Below are positions 36,594 to 48,828 of a stretch of 64,000 bases of DNA, piece by piece; position 1 is the stretch's first letter, and every line of letters begins with the position of its first letter. The DNA is taken from the NCBI GenBank assembly GCA_037957365.1, contig JARHVA010004088.1:154501-218500 (forward strand). The letters are read 5' to 3'. A model generated the notes under the pieces. It did no database searches. It was not told the origin of the DNA and saw nothing but the letters and a program-made list of their open reading frames with translations. The translations under genes and the position numbers were made by a program. This DNA is from Torreya grandis. Its lineage: Eukaryota > Streptophyta > Pinopsida > Cupressales > Taxaceae.

Positions 36594-37369
36594 ATGGAGA
36601 GCCCATCAAAAACTGCGTGGAGATTGTGTCTCTTCCTGACCATGGCATTTCTCTGTGCTGCAGGTATGGTTTCGCATGGTTAATGTTTTATATTTGTGGT
36701 GTTTTTATCATTCCTCATGTGTTGTGGTTTTGCGTGGCTTGAGAAGATTCATCCAAAAAGACAATCAAGCTGGAAAACAATTGCGCGTTCTCCGTGTGGC
36801 CGGGGATAGCTTCATGGAACACAAATGAATATGACATACCTGAAGGATTCCGATCACTGTTAAAATCCGGCGAGTCATATTCAATCGACTTTAATATGTC
36901 GTGGGAGGGAAGCATCTGGGGAAGGTATGGATGCGTCTTCAATCAATCAGAACAAGGCCACTGTTCTTCCGGTGACTGCGGAGGAAAGCTGCGGTGTGAA
37001 GAAGCACCGGCGGAGGAGAAGATTTCAACACCAATTACACAAGCCGTCTTTATGAACGGATCTTGTTCGGTTGATTTGCAGGCTGGCTATAACCTACCCA
37101 TCTCAGTCATTCCTTCAGATGTGAAGAATTGCGGATCCCAGGTCTGCAGTGCTTATGTTGCTGATGTTTGCCCTAGAGATTTAGAGGTTAAAAGCAGAAA
37201 TGAAGTAATAGGGTGCAACGGTGCATGCAATTCATATTTGCTAACATGCAGCCCCCCTGAGTTTTCGTCTGCATTTGAGAAAGCATGCCCGCATGTTTTT
37301 CCTTTCGAAGAGAGGGTATGGTGTTTTTCTAGCCATCAATACACCCTTTCTTTCTGTCCCAAACAGTAA
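36594..37369 (+). CDS. thaumatin-like protein (PR-5 family), two exons, divergent
   Basis: Exon 1 (36594-36663) encodes a signal peptide, MESPSKTAWRLCLFLTMAFL then CAA. Exon 2 (36744 or 36747 to the TAA at 37367) encodes the mature protein; total 230-231 residues, normal for the family. The start gives a good secretion signal and the splice keeps phase (G|AA or G|AT). Family marks: LENNCAFSVWPG at the N-terminus, IWGRYGC, GHCSSGDCGGKLRC (near the thaumatin signature), AGYNLPISVIP, VCSAYVADVCPRDL, IGCNGACNSY, CSPPEFSSAFEKACP and SFCP at the end. Such proteins are secreted to the apoplast and are often pathogen-induced, some binding beta-glucans. The YCC pair is missing, one extra Cys occurs in NGSCSVDL, and most acidic-cleft residues are replaced, so the function may differ. 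No stop interrupts the frame. Confidence 0.92.
36664..36746 (+). other. intron of the thaumatin-like gene with tandem acceptor
   Basis: The donor is CAG|GTATGG at 36664. The acceptor region reads TTGAGAAGATTC: AG at 36742-36743 and AG at 36745-36746 are both in frame (80- or 83-bp intron). AAG is usually used over GAG, giving Asp as the first exon-2 residue; the alternative adds one Glu. Confidence 0.85.
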
Positions 37370-37439
37370 CTATAACATTTTAAATTGTCTTTGGAGTCAG
37401 TAAATGCGGAAGACTCGTTTATATTTGTTCTTATGATAT

Positions 37440-37445
37440 AATAAA
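37440..37445 (+). terminator. candidate polyadenylation signal
   Basis: AATAAA lies 71 bp after the stop codon of the thaumatin-like gene, in an AT-rich stretch. Position and motif fit, but it is a common hexamer here. Confidence 0.5.
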
Positions 37446-38172
37446 AATGTATGTGAAGTTGCGTTGCGGTTCAGAATTGTATCCGAGTAAAAAGCAAAAT
37501 GTTACTTCGTGCTTCTCTTCTCTCTCTCATGCCATTCTCCTCAACAACTGTAATATGAAAGTAAAGTATAACTTTGTTCTGCTACATAATGACAATTTTC
37601 AACTTTGTATTTTTAGGTCCTGTCAAGGCAGCTTTTCCAACCAATTAAATTATACATATTAATATTTTATTATATTAATATTATAATTTTTTATTTCATG
37701 TGTAATATTTTGGAATATTCTCTGAAATAATATTATGAGATATTTTATTTAGCTATTAATAATTGGATTATTTTTTAAATATAAATTTAATATATATCAT
37801 ATGTATTTTAAATTATATTTACATTTATTATCACTACTTATTATTATTAATAGTGGTAATTCAACTTTTTATTTATTATTTATTGAAATCTAAAAAAAAT
37901 GAAATTAAAAAAATTTGAATTAACTAATAGAAAGTTAACTTTCTAAATTAAATTAATTCAAGAAAATAACCAAAAAAATATATAAATTATATATTATTTA
38001 TAAATAAATTATTAATTACTCACCTAATAATTAAAAAATAAAAATAATTTTTAATTCAACTTTTTATTTTATTTATGATTCAATGTCATTTAGTTGTGTG
38101 GGAATGACTGCCGTTGCAATAACAGGGTTGGCAATGAATATTATAGTAACAAATTAAATTTTATTTAAGTGT

Positions 38173-38206
<34 letters not shown>

Positions 38207-39990
38207 AGGAAGGTGAAAAATCTATAAAGTGAATATTTTAAATGTTATTTGTAAGAAATAAACTTGTTTTATAAAAATATTATAATCTGAAATTTAAATA
38301 TAAAGATATTTTGTTCATTGTATTTGACATTTAGTTTTAGATATAAAAATAATTTATATTAAAAAAGTGCATAATATATATAAATGAATTGTATACCGAA
38401 AAAATTAATCAAACATTATCATTAATCAATTATGTAATAGTAAAATATCCTTATAATATTTAATTTGGTTCAATAATAAATAAATAGAAAAAAATGTTAA
38501 AATTACACAAACAATTTATAATTTATTAATTATAAATAAATATTATTAATATTAGACAATTTAATGATGTAGTTTGGCTAAAACAACTATCACAAATTAT
38601 TTATAAGTCATAGATAAATATTATCTCTATTAAACAATTTAATTATACAATCTAACTCACATAATTATCATTAAATTATAATTAAAAGACACATAACCTT
38701 TTAAAACATCATAGATAAAAAAAAGAGAAAAATAATCTTTCAAATGCATATTTATAAACTAGATTTAATTGATTCAATTATTTAAAATTTAATAAAACAG
38801 CATTAAAAAACATAATATTATTTTATTATTTTGGTCATATAATTTATTTGTTGCAAATAACTCTTGTTTAAAATCATTTTTATATTTTCATTTATTCCAA
38901 TTCCCTAATCACATAATAATATCATATAAAAACATGAATTAACTATTACACAACCCTTGTTCAATTATATTTTAAATACAAATCTTCCCAACAACTTTAA
39001 TCCATTCATTTCTTGATAAAATGCATAACTTTATTCTTAAATCAAATTAGTAATAATATCCATTTTTACTTAAATATTATAATTAAAATAATTATCACAA
39101 TAAAACCCGTTGCTACCCGAATATTGGGCTTGACTACAATCCATAGTGTTTTTTTATTGATTCTTGGATATTACGCTTAACCACACTCCAAAACACGGCC
39201 TGTTGCTTTCGAAATAGTACACTTAACCACATCCCACAAAGCAATTCAATTAAAAGAAACATGGATTTAAAAAAAACTACTTAAAATTCAAAAATAAAAA
39301 TAAAGTTATAAACTCTAAATTTTATTTTAAAAATAATAAAAAAATAAAATATATTCTTTCCAATTATGAAAATCATATGTTTTTATAAAAATAAAATAAA
39401 ATTATATTTAATAAAAAAAATCAATTAAAACAATTTTTATTTTTAATTTTATAAGTATTTATAAGTTAAAAAAAATAAAAAATAAAAAATCATACACATT
39501 TTCAAATATATATATACTTAAATTTTCAAATTTCAAAGAAGATTTTTTATTATATTTATTATTTTCAATAAATAAAATTAATTTTATTATATAGTTTTAA
39601 TTTTTTTAGTTTTTAGTTTTTAGTTTTACAATTACTATACTTTCTAATTATTTTATTTGAAGTAAACATTTAATTTTTCATTGCAATTTTTTTTTAATCA
39701 TTATTTTTAATATTTAATATTTATATTTATAATATTCTTTCTTTAAAAAATAGTACTTTTTATTATAAAATCCAAAAATATATTACAAGATAATTTAAAA
39801 AAATAAGTTTAATTAATTATAGTGAGTTATATTATAATATTTAGTAATTTTAAAATAATATTAAAATTGTGATATTTTAATTTTAAATGATGTGAATATA
39901 ATTTTAGATGTCATCTTTCACAATGTAAAGATTTTTTAAGTAAACAATTTTTAATATAAATTATTTTTAATTAGCAAGAAAACATAATAT
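37446..39990. other. extremely AT-rich intergenic DNA
   Basis: No coding text in six frames beyond short chance frames, and no recognisable element ends. Long AATAAATTA and TTTTAAT runs dominate. A small less AT-rich patch at about 39110-39245 (CCCGAATATTGGGCTTGAC) has no match that I know. Confidence 0.5.
38172..38201. repeat. (TA)n microsatellite
   Basis: An uninterrupted run of alternating T and A of about 30 bp. Confidence 0.9.
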
Positions 39991-39994
39991 AATT

Positions 39995-40235
39995 ATATCC
40001 CATAATACAACACAACCATACTCTATGATGTAATATAATTATATCCTACAATACAACATAATTATATTCTATAACATGGTATAGAATAATGTGACACAAT
40101 CACACCCCACAACATGACACAAAATAATGTGACACTACTACACCCTACAACACAACACAAGATAAAATAATACAATCACATTTTAAAATATAACACAAAA
40201 TAATACGACACAACCATGCCCCACAATACAACCCA
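39995..40235. repeat. degenerate tandem array, period about 38 bp
   Basis: Five to six units built on ACACAAAATAATGTGACAC and CACACCCCACAACA. Starts of the ATAATGTGACA word are at 40088 and 40126; other units are shorter or longer by a few bases, and CATAATACAACACAACC-like versions begin near 40000. Confidence 0.65.
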
Positions 40236-40696
40236 AATTTACCCCTTTCTTAAATTTATTTACATTACATTAATTAATATACACCATAATATTTTAAATT
40301 TGTTTCCATATACATCCATTAATATATATTACTAGGATTTGTTCCCATATAAATTTATTAATACATACTATAGTTTTATAAGGAATAATTTCAACCTATA
40401 AGAAAATTTTGAGAGTTATTTGGAGTAAATGATTTTATAAAAAATAAATTTAATCTTTAAATGTAATTTATTTTATAAAGAATATTTAATTAATCATATG
40501 TTATATTTCCAAACATTTTATAAAATTATTTATTATATATATATATAAATATAATTAATAAAATATAAAATAATTTAAAAAAAGTTAAATCTATTTCAAC
40601 TTACCATATTCAAATCTCACTAAGTAATATAGTTAATTTATAATTGATTAATTTTTTTAACCAATTTTTTTCTCTCTCTATCTCTTTCACACACAA

Positions 40697-40724
40697 ACAT
40701 ATACATATATACATATACATATAC

Positions 40725-40790
<66 letters not shown>

Positions 40791-40844
40791 GCACATGCAC
40801 ATGAGTGCGCGCACGCACGCGCGCGCGTGCACACACACACACAT
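40697..40844. repeat. alternating purine-pyrimidine tract (CATATA and GC/CA runs)
   Basis: Alternation is unbroken from 40697 to 40803 (mostly CATATA hexamers) and again from 40805 to 40844 (GTGCGCGCACGCACGCGCGC and then CA repeats). Open frames across it (40610-40989, both strands) are artefacts of the repeat. Confidence 0.95.
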
Positions 40845-40929
40845 CCCTATGATTGCATAGATAAAACATATATTTATATAAATATGGTAAGTTAGCATGA
40901 TTTCTAATAAAATTAACATAATCATGCAC

Positions 40930-41236
40930 CCATGTTTTGATAGCTCCAGTAAGTCTGCTCCTGAAGTTTTGATGATATTCTCTTCCCAATTAAAGTGTGT
41001 TTGTCCTTTGTGTGGGGATATTCATTCTACAATGGAGTCATGGTGTCATATGCTTTGATGGTGCTTTCTTAACATGTTTTGTCTCCCCTGGCTTCCTCTC
41101 CCCTTAAGGTGTCCCTTGGACATGATTTCTCTCTACCTCATATAACCTATGATGCAAATGTTTCGGTAGGGGCCAATGTTATGGTAGTGATTGAGATTGT
41201 TACACATGGTGGACTTCATCCCCTCATCTAGCCCAT

Positions 41237-41322
<86 letters not shown>

Positions 41323-41678
41323 TTGTAGATACTCTCTCTAGTGGTTACCCTTTGGTCGTTTCTTCTTCTTCTCCCTTTTGTGGCCCTCTTCCTATTCCTC
41401 CAGAGGCTATCTTAGATATAGTGGCTGGAGATCCTAAGACTCACCAGGTGTATCCAAAATGTAAGAATGCCCTCACCCCATACCACCATTGCACTCATTT
41501 TTACAAATCTTGGATCCCCCTAAGCTTTTATTTTGTAGCCCCTCTTTTGGTAGATTCATCATGTTTATCCTCTTTAGTCTCTACTATCAATATTCAACTT
41601 GGTGATGTTTGGATTCAGGTCATTGCATCGATTCCTAAACTAGTTATCCCTAACTCTTCTCTGATAGAGATGAAAGTT
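40930..41678 (+). pseudogene. decayed coding-like sequence, left part, with (TAC)28 inside
   Basis: Plus-strand protein-like text (an open frame at 41352 begins MVVSSSSPFCGPLPIPPE; later LGDVWIQVIASIPKLVIP) runs up to the insertion of element D at 41679. It continues in frame after the element at 53689 as KFIGNKSLIKKCVGSFACLL. The family is not recognised. It could be ORF1 of a non-LTR element, because of its proline-rich and basic stretches further on, but no RT or endonuclease was seen. Confidence 0.4.
41237..41320. repeat. (TAC)28 microsatellite
   Basis: 84 bp of perfect TAC units. It lies in the coding-like sequence upstream of element D. Confidence 0.95.
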
Positions 41679-44600
41679 TCTAGCAACTGGCCTAGTTGTA
41701 CTTAGAAATTGCAATAATTTTTTTTAAAACTAAATATTGAACATTCATTCAACCATAGATAGAATAATTTAGTCCATCAAATAATCAATAACTTTAAGTA
41801 GTAACAGTTTCAACATTCTGATACTTCAAGCAATAGAATTAAAGTGTATGATACATAAAGTTTACTATCACACTAGGGACATTAGCACAATCCAACATAC
41901 CATACTAAGTACTAGTACTAATTCAACCAGTTACATAGATTGCTATGCAATTAAGTCTACCCTAACCTAGCCTAAGGATCTAGACCTAATGCCCCCATCA
42001 TAACTTGGGAAACCTATGTGTCTGCTCTTTAGAATTAGGGTCCGATGTAGTTCTCCTTTCAAATATGATGGTCTCTTCTATGAGATATCACCACCGAAGG
42101 GATTAACACTCTAAGCCAAATAGGGAACAAGCTAATCATGACATAGATGAGCTTCTAAAGCTCTAGTCTAATCCCATAGCTAAGTGACACACTCTAGCAT
42201 AACATCTTACTAATCTAGGCTTGTGTTCTTACCCAAGCACTCTCATATATAAACATAGATATAAGTAATTATGAAGGAATCCACATTCCTAGTTCTATAG
42301 AAAATCACATACTAGATACAACTAAGTATACAAAATAAAGTGAGACATATAGTACATAACAGTTGAATCTATCATTTTTTTATACTCACAAGATTGTACA
42401 CATGCATACATGTTGTCCTGATAACTACTATGAATATATTTCTCCAGTAATAACCAACAAAATTGTTAGAACAATCAATTTAGATGAGAGTCCAAATATA
42501 CAGCTACAGTATGTACCACCAGAGTATATACATCTAAGCTAAATTATTCTATGATATGCCATACTATCATAGTTCATGATTACTCTACCCAAACATTAAC
42601 AACTATAACATATATATTTATTTAGGTATAGGTCAAGATGCAATGACTAAAGTATATACCATTTGGGTACTTTTCGTACTGTAAAAATCTATAACATCCC
42701 ATACTGTCATAGGTCTTTATGGTTGAGTATCCACTTCAACACCAACAACAATCTTACACCCAACCATAATAATAAAACAAGTCAAAATTATACTATTCGA
42801 GTATACCTTCAATAACAATCTGAAGAGAATATAAACTCTAGGTATACCTCATGATGCACTATGTTATTCTAGAAATGTCTAGCCACTTGAACAGTTAACT
42901 TTCTCATTAAATATACCGCATATTTTTTTTTTCATCCTTACAAGATGCAATAAAATTGATCTTACTAACAAGTTTGCATAATAGTACTATGCTACATAAA
43001 GGCTATTTTCTTTTACTAGCATTTATAATAGATGTCCCACTAAGGAATACCTATCAAGGTTAGTTTTCTATGCCTATGCTCACTCCCTGAGATGCCATAC
43101 ATATTTGTGATGTCATTTACATACATAGAATTAGGGCTAGATTTATTTATACCCAAATACTAAAGGTATATATGATTACTAGAAAATTGCATAAATATGT
43201 AAGGATAACCATATTTTTTAACTATAGTGAGAAGACTCAGCAAGCCTCTAAACAATATAACTTGCATCAAAACTCACATAAATTAGGATGTCAAAGACAC
43301 ACATTATCACATAACATATATACATATAGATGGGTGTACACAAATAAATAATTGTACATAGGAAAAATTCTCACAGTCTCTAGCATATAAGCAAGTTTGT
43401 CTCTGTCACAAAATGTATAAATTACCATGTCTAAATGCACATTAGACATACAAGTATTTAGTAACTACAAGTTTGTCTCAATAACAAAATATATAAATTA
43501 TCATGTTTAAATGCACATTAGACATACAAGTATTTAGTAACCACATAATGACACAGTTATGGCTGGTCTCACAATATAATAATTACTATTCATGTAAAAT
43601 AATATCAAATTTACAAATTTTATAGGCATTTAGTCTTATATACAATATAAAGATAACTAATTCTCCAGAGCTTGAGTTGCACCAACTCGCATATCTCTGA
43701 TAACCTCAAGTGTTATCTCCAAGAATGTACTATAGTGGGGGAAGGATAGTATCTTCTGAGCACTTTAGCACTCCAACCATAAATGAATGATCCCCTGCAC
43801 AATTCCCTGTTAGGGAATGGCCCTTCCTACACAGATAGGGAGATAAAATAGTGTGGGAATCTAGAATGAGACATGATAGTACCTCCTTGTGCTAGAAGAT
43901 TCTACTACATGATGCATATCATAAATAAAAATGCATTTATACTATGATATCTCATAACATGTAAATTATACATATGAATTGACAATGTTAATCTAACATT
44001 ACTTTGGCCAAAGTTTTAAATAACATATGATCATTCGAATCAGTCAAATTCATAACACATCACTTGATTAGGTTATCCATACCCATCATTGGTGATGTTA
44101 ACCAAGCTTGAGAGACCATCTCGCTACTTGGGTAGTATCATCAATGTGGGCCCCATAATATACATAACAGATAAATAATCTAAAATACAAGCTCACCATC
44201 TAGGTAAACTAATTTAAGGATCATGATCACATATATGCAATATCTGATATAATTAAGCACACATTGGTAAAACTATGCCAACCAAATATGACAATTAAAG
44301 TATATATTAACTTAATTATAATAGATAATTTTTAAGCGCAATTCAATTATTTGTACAAAAGAAGTACATTTAAGAAAATAAAATATTATCAGACATTTTT
44401 GAGAATGGTTAAGTTTGGTTTCCCCTAAAACTAACAAAATTAATGAAAGGCTCTAATCATCTATTTTTCATAATTTTAAACTAACACAAAATATGTATTA
44501 CCACAATTCAATTTTTTTTAAACATATTCTATTGATTTCTTCATAAGCCTTTTAATATCTTTCATTTCATCTAAAAAAACCCCAAATATTAAGAAATGAA

Positions 44601-46572
44601 ATAATTTCCTACCCCTACATAATTAATCATAGAGTGTAAAAGAATGTCGACAATCAAATTGTATGCTTCCATGACATTTAATTTATATCTATCTCAACAA
44701 ATTTCATATATGATATATTTTAAAAGGAAAAACCATGTTAGAACTACGTAGAGTGGTCACAATTTATGGGCTTACTATCCACTATATAATTTTTGATTTT
44801 ATAATAATCAATATAATATAATATTTAATATTATATAAATTATATTGTCTCTTATTATTTAACCTAATATCTAATCATATTGATATATATATTTATACAT
44901 ATAAATTGATTTAAGATTTATATACAAATATTATTATTAAATAAATTTATCATACAAATATACATAGGTGTTTGTGGGCCACCTTTAATGGTATTTGGCC
45001 TTTTTAAAGTTAGATTATTTCTTCTCACTTTATTAGAATCATTTTTATTCACTTGAATAGGAAGATGGATGGGAAGATTTAAAGGCAATTAATCAAATAA
45101 ATGTGGGTCTTCCACTACGCTTCCCATCAATTCACCATAATGTAAAATCAAATATACCCAACCAATGAAATGAAACTCGTGACAAAATCAAATAAAGTGC
45201 TTTCATGATATAATTGATAGACATAGGGAATGGCACAAATAACTACCCCTGTTAGAAAGAAATATGACCACATGCATATACATTATATGTATGTTATGCC
45301 ATATAGGAGGTAAACACATATGGGTAGTATGTTGAAATGTATAGGGCTTTATGAGCATGGTGAAAACTTTGACTGAAATGAGACATGCTTTTGTTGAGTT
45401 GAAATGGCTGAGATAAAAGAATGGTGACAGTCTTATTCTTAGGCTGAGTTAAAGAAAATAATGGTGATGGTGCTACTCCTAGGCTAAGTTAAAGAAAATA
45501 AAATAAAAGAATTTGATATGGAAACAACATATTTGATGCTAGATAAAAACCTATTTTGGGAGGTTCCAACCCTAGACATGGTGTTAGCATACATTGTGTG
45601 AGGGAAATGAAGATGGAAATATCAACAACTGAGTCAAGGAAATGATAAAATAAAGGAAATGGAATAATTTAAATAAAATTATATTCCCATAAATTTATAA
45701 ATATGGAAAGAAATCTAGTTTCTAAGAAGATTACCAAAATATTTTTCATAAGTTTTTACCGAGTTTACTCATATATTTCATAAAGTTTCCCTAATTTTAA
45801 TATACTCTATAATCTAAAATTATTTTAATAAAAAATATGCCATTTAAAATAATTATAGTACCCATCTGGTATGCTTTTCCCTTTGTTGCAGATAAAATTT
45901 TCCCCTCTTGCTTCCCAAGCCTTCTTTCCCCTTCCAATTTCTACTTCTCTTTCTCGTATATCTTTCGTGTCTAAAATATATTTCTTTTTCTTTCTAAATG
46001 CTATTTTCTCTCATTTTCCATTATTTGTATGCCATTTGAAACCAAACTTGTAGGCTTTGTTCCAAATAATTAACTAGAAGTCCTGCAAGTAATTATCAGA
46101 TAAATTTCCAATTTATCTCCTTTGATTTTCTAAGTTAGTATTAAGGTAACTCAACTTCACTTTTCTAAGTTAAGTCATCAAAAGATTTTATGTATTACTA
46201 ATTAATAATGAACTCTACTTGGTAAATACCAGATAAGTCTTTTAAAGTATGTGTTCATCCATGTATTTAATTAGGATTTATACACATATTTAATTAGAAT
46301 TATTAATGTGTTGAATACCATAAATCAATAATTGTCTAATACAATAGTTAAACAATTTAAGATTATAATAAATCATTATTTTGAAAAATTAACTATAGCA
46401 TTAATAGTATTTTTATTAATTAAATATCTAGTTTTTTGATTTGCATATCAAGACTAAATCTTCACACAAATGTACGCACATATACCATGGTCAATGTGTC
46501 ACAATGACACATATGCTAAAGGGATAATAGTTCATCAGACTAAAACCTAGTAAAGGAAAATGGGATGTAACA
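41679..46572 (-). repeat. Element D left LTR (3' in element sense)
   Basis: 4894 bp, aligned from TCTAGCAACTGGCCTAG to GGGATGTAACA. It contains a 76-bp tandem duplication not found in the other LTR. Confidence 0.9.
43392..43543. repeat. 76-bp tandem duplication in element D left LTR
   Basis: CAAGTTTGTCTC starts at 43392 and again at 43468; each is followed by similar text ending in GTATTTAGTAAC. The right LTR has one copy (about 50544-50620). Confidence 0.85.
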
Positions 46573-46584
46573 TCCTCCCCTCTT
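46573..46584 (-). promoter_or_regulatory. Element D polypurine tract
   Basis: The plus strand reads TCCTCCCCTCTT, that is AAGAGGGGAGGA in element sense, next to the LTR. Confidence 0.85.
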
Positions 46585-48814
46585 AAAATTGGTCATTGCC
46601 CCGATGATGCAAAAGTTTTGAATGACATCAAAATTTATCAACATATAAACATAGTATCTATTGTCATAACATGTAAATAACTAAAAATTTTACCATAAAA
46701 ACTTATCTTAATGCACTCATTTAATATTATTTATGGAGTATCAGTCCCATAAGACCCTATTTGGTGACATTTTCTATCATGCAATTAAGTCTTGTGATTG
46801 TCACTTATGCTAATGATTAACATGACCACCCTGGGTTTTAACAACTTGAAAAAAGTCTTACTGACTATCCAAATACACATGAGATCATCAAAACAACTGA
46901 ACAAGAAGAGTCCCACAAATTTTTTTAGTCTCTTTGCACTTCTCTCCAACCTAGAGAGTGTATTTTTCAAATCAGAGAAAAGTATTAAGGGCACCTAACA
47001 AAAATGATGTGTATATGTTAATACTATCGCTACTCTGCATAGCCTTAGATAAGTATAACATGTTAATACTGTTCTAACTCAATCAGAGCTCTAGATAAGT
47101 ATGATGATGAATAAGAACTGGTAAAAATGTATAAAATCATGGAATAATCATCCACATGGAACACCCATCTAGTATACATGCGTATGGCCATATGATTAAA
47201 TTTGACAAGTTCCACCTATCAAATCCTAGATTCGATAAGTCTGCTTGTCAGATCCAAATCAGTGCCAAAAATTTGAGTCAATTTGAGGTTAAGTAGGATA
47301 TCATCCTATCACTTAGAACTCACATTTCCAATTCACGACTCTTCCCTCAAGTCTCCATGACTTGATGATCTCCAAATACAAATATGCACAAGGCTCAAAG
47401 AAACACAAATTTGTACTAATAGATCATAAAAAACAATATTATATGTTACAAGATTTCCATATGTACTAACATACATATAAACAAATCACACAATCATCTC
47501 GAGATTGTATTAAGTTGCTACTAACTAAACATAACTAGTACCATAATTTTTCAACTTAACCATTTATATAAATAACCTTACAATTATCATAACATACTTA
47601 GGCAAAGGATTATATCGCCCTTCAACCTTATAAGTGAGACCATGTCTCTTGCTTACATTGCTAGCACACAACAAGTTTAAAATTTTATCTCTACCCTTAC
47701 CAAGATGTTATGTACATTTAGTACCTTACTTGCTTCCAACAAAAAGATATACATACTACTCTTCAAAACACTATGTTTTTCAAAAGAGAAAAATATTAGT
47801 CTAAAAAAATAAAATAATAACATATTAATTATAATCAACTATAATTAATACAATTTGATTGTTAGCCACTCCTCATAGTCAAGTTTACATTTTTGATAAA
47901 ATAGTAACTCTATAAATTTACAAGTAGAAAGCAAAGAGATAACGTCTCAAAACAAATCTTCCTAGATATCCTCATATGGTAAAAGATAACATTGCAATCC
48001 ATGCTACTCATCAAATTGCAAGATTAGAATCATAACCTACTTCCTCAAATGGAAAGACAATATTAACCACAAGGATGCACCAGTCCATCTAATCCTACAA
48101 CTTTTCTCAATAAGAAGTAGGAAACACTATCCCATGAACTTAAGGGAAATGAGATCAAACAATATTTTAGAAACAAGTTTCCACTTAAGAAAACACTAAA
48201 TCAACATCCTGAAAATATGAATCTTTTTAATAGCCTAAAATGATGTATGGGTAGAATGAGCATAACAACTTACCTCTAAGATAACAAAGAGAGATGATAC
48301 TTCTTCTCAAGTATATAAATAAAAACAAAATAAGGATGCTAATCTACAAATTTCTAACACAAAGGAATTTATAATCAAGTCATCTGCAATCAACTATAGA
48401 AATTCTCAATCCTAGTTTTTATGTAAACAAGACATAAAATTAAAGCATACACAAATATATTGAAATGAGAAACACTCCATGCATGTCAAACACAAATGTA
48501 AATGGTGAAGGTGATTCAATTACCAAGAAATATTTAATCATACTCGAGGTGTTTAATCAAAAGATCAAAAATATGGTAGGAAATTCTTGTTTACAACTCA
48601 AGAACTAAGATATGTAATCTCCTACTCATACACCTTATAAAACCATCACCAAAGAGACACTCGATAAACCCATCTTTTAATAACTCTAAGGGGTTACGAA
48701 TGCTCTTAGGGTACCCACCCAATGTACTACACATTTTTTCCAAATTCTCCTTTCTGACAAATAGAAGATACAAAAATGTTAATGGACTCATTAGGTCCTA
48801 GCATTCAAGTTTAA
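46585..48814 (-). other. Element D interior, non-coding
   Basis: Short open frames on both strands (for example 46785-46998 and 48591-48791) carry no gag, protease, RT, integrase or RNase H motif. The interior is AT-rich. It probably contributes only packaging and priming signals. Confidence 0.6.
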
Positions 48815-48826
48815 GCTCTGATACCA
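48815..48826 (-). promoter_or_regulatory. Element D primer binding site (tRNA-iMet)
   Basis: A perfect 12-base match to TGGTATCAGAGC on the minus strand, two bases from the LTR end. Confidence 0.93.
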
Positions 48827-48828
48827 CA

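Noticed and set aside
36715..36942. Minus-strand ORF antisense to the thaumatin-like exon
   Set aside because: No motif, and it overlaps the coding exon; a shadow frame.
36794..37369. Thaumatin-like ORF starting at the GTG at 36794
   Set aside because: The upstream residues (KLENNCAFS) are conserved in the family and the exon 1 signal peptide joins in phase, so translation starts at 36594.
37447..37662. 71-codon ORF after the thaumatin-like gene
   Set aside because: It overlaps the putative polyA region, has no motif, and is followed by AT-rich DNA; likely chance.
39110..39245. A tRNA or rRNA fragment
   Set aside because: Less AT-rich than its surroundings, but I could not fold a cloverleaf or recognise rRNA.
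40610..40989. Overlapping open frames on both strands with YTYTYT, VYVYVY and CICICI repeats
   Set aside because: They are translations of the CATATA/CA microsatellite, not genes.
45871..46053. ORF inside the element D left LTR
   Set aside because: Pyrimidine-rich LTR sequence; the corresponding place in the right LTR does not keep the frame, and there is no motif.
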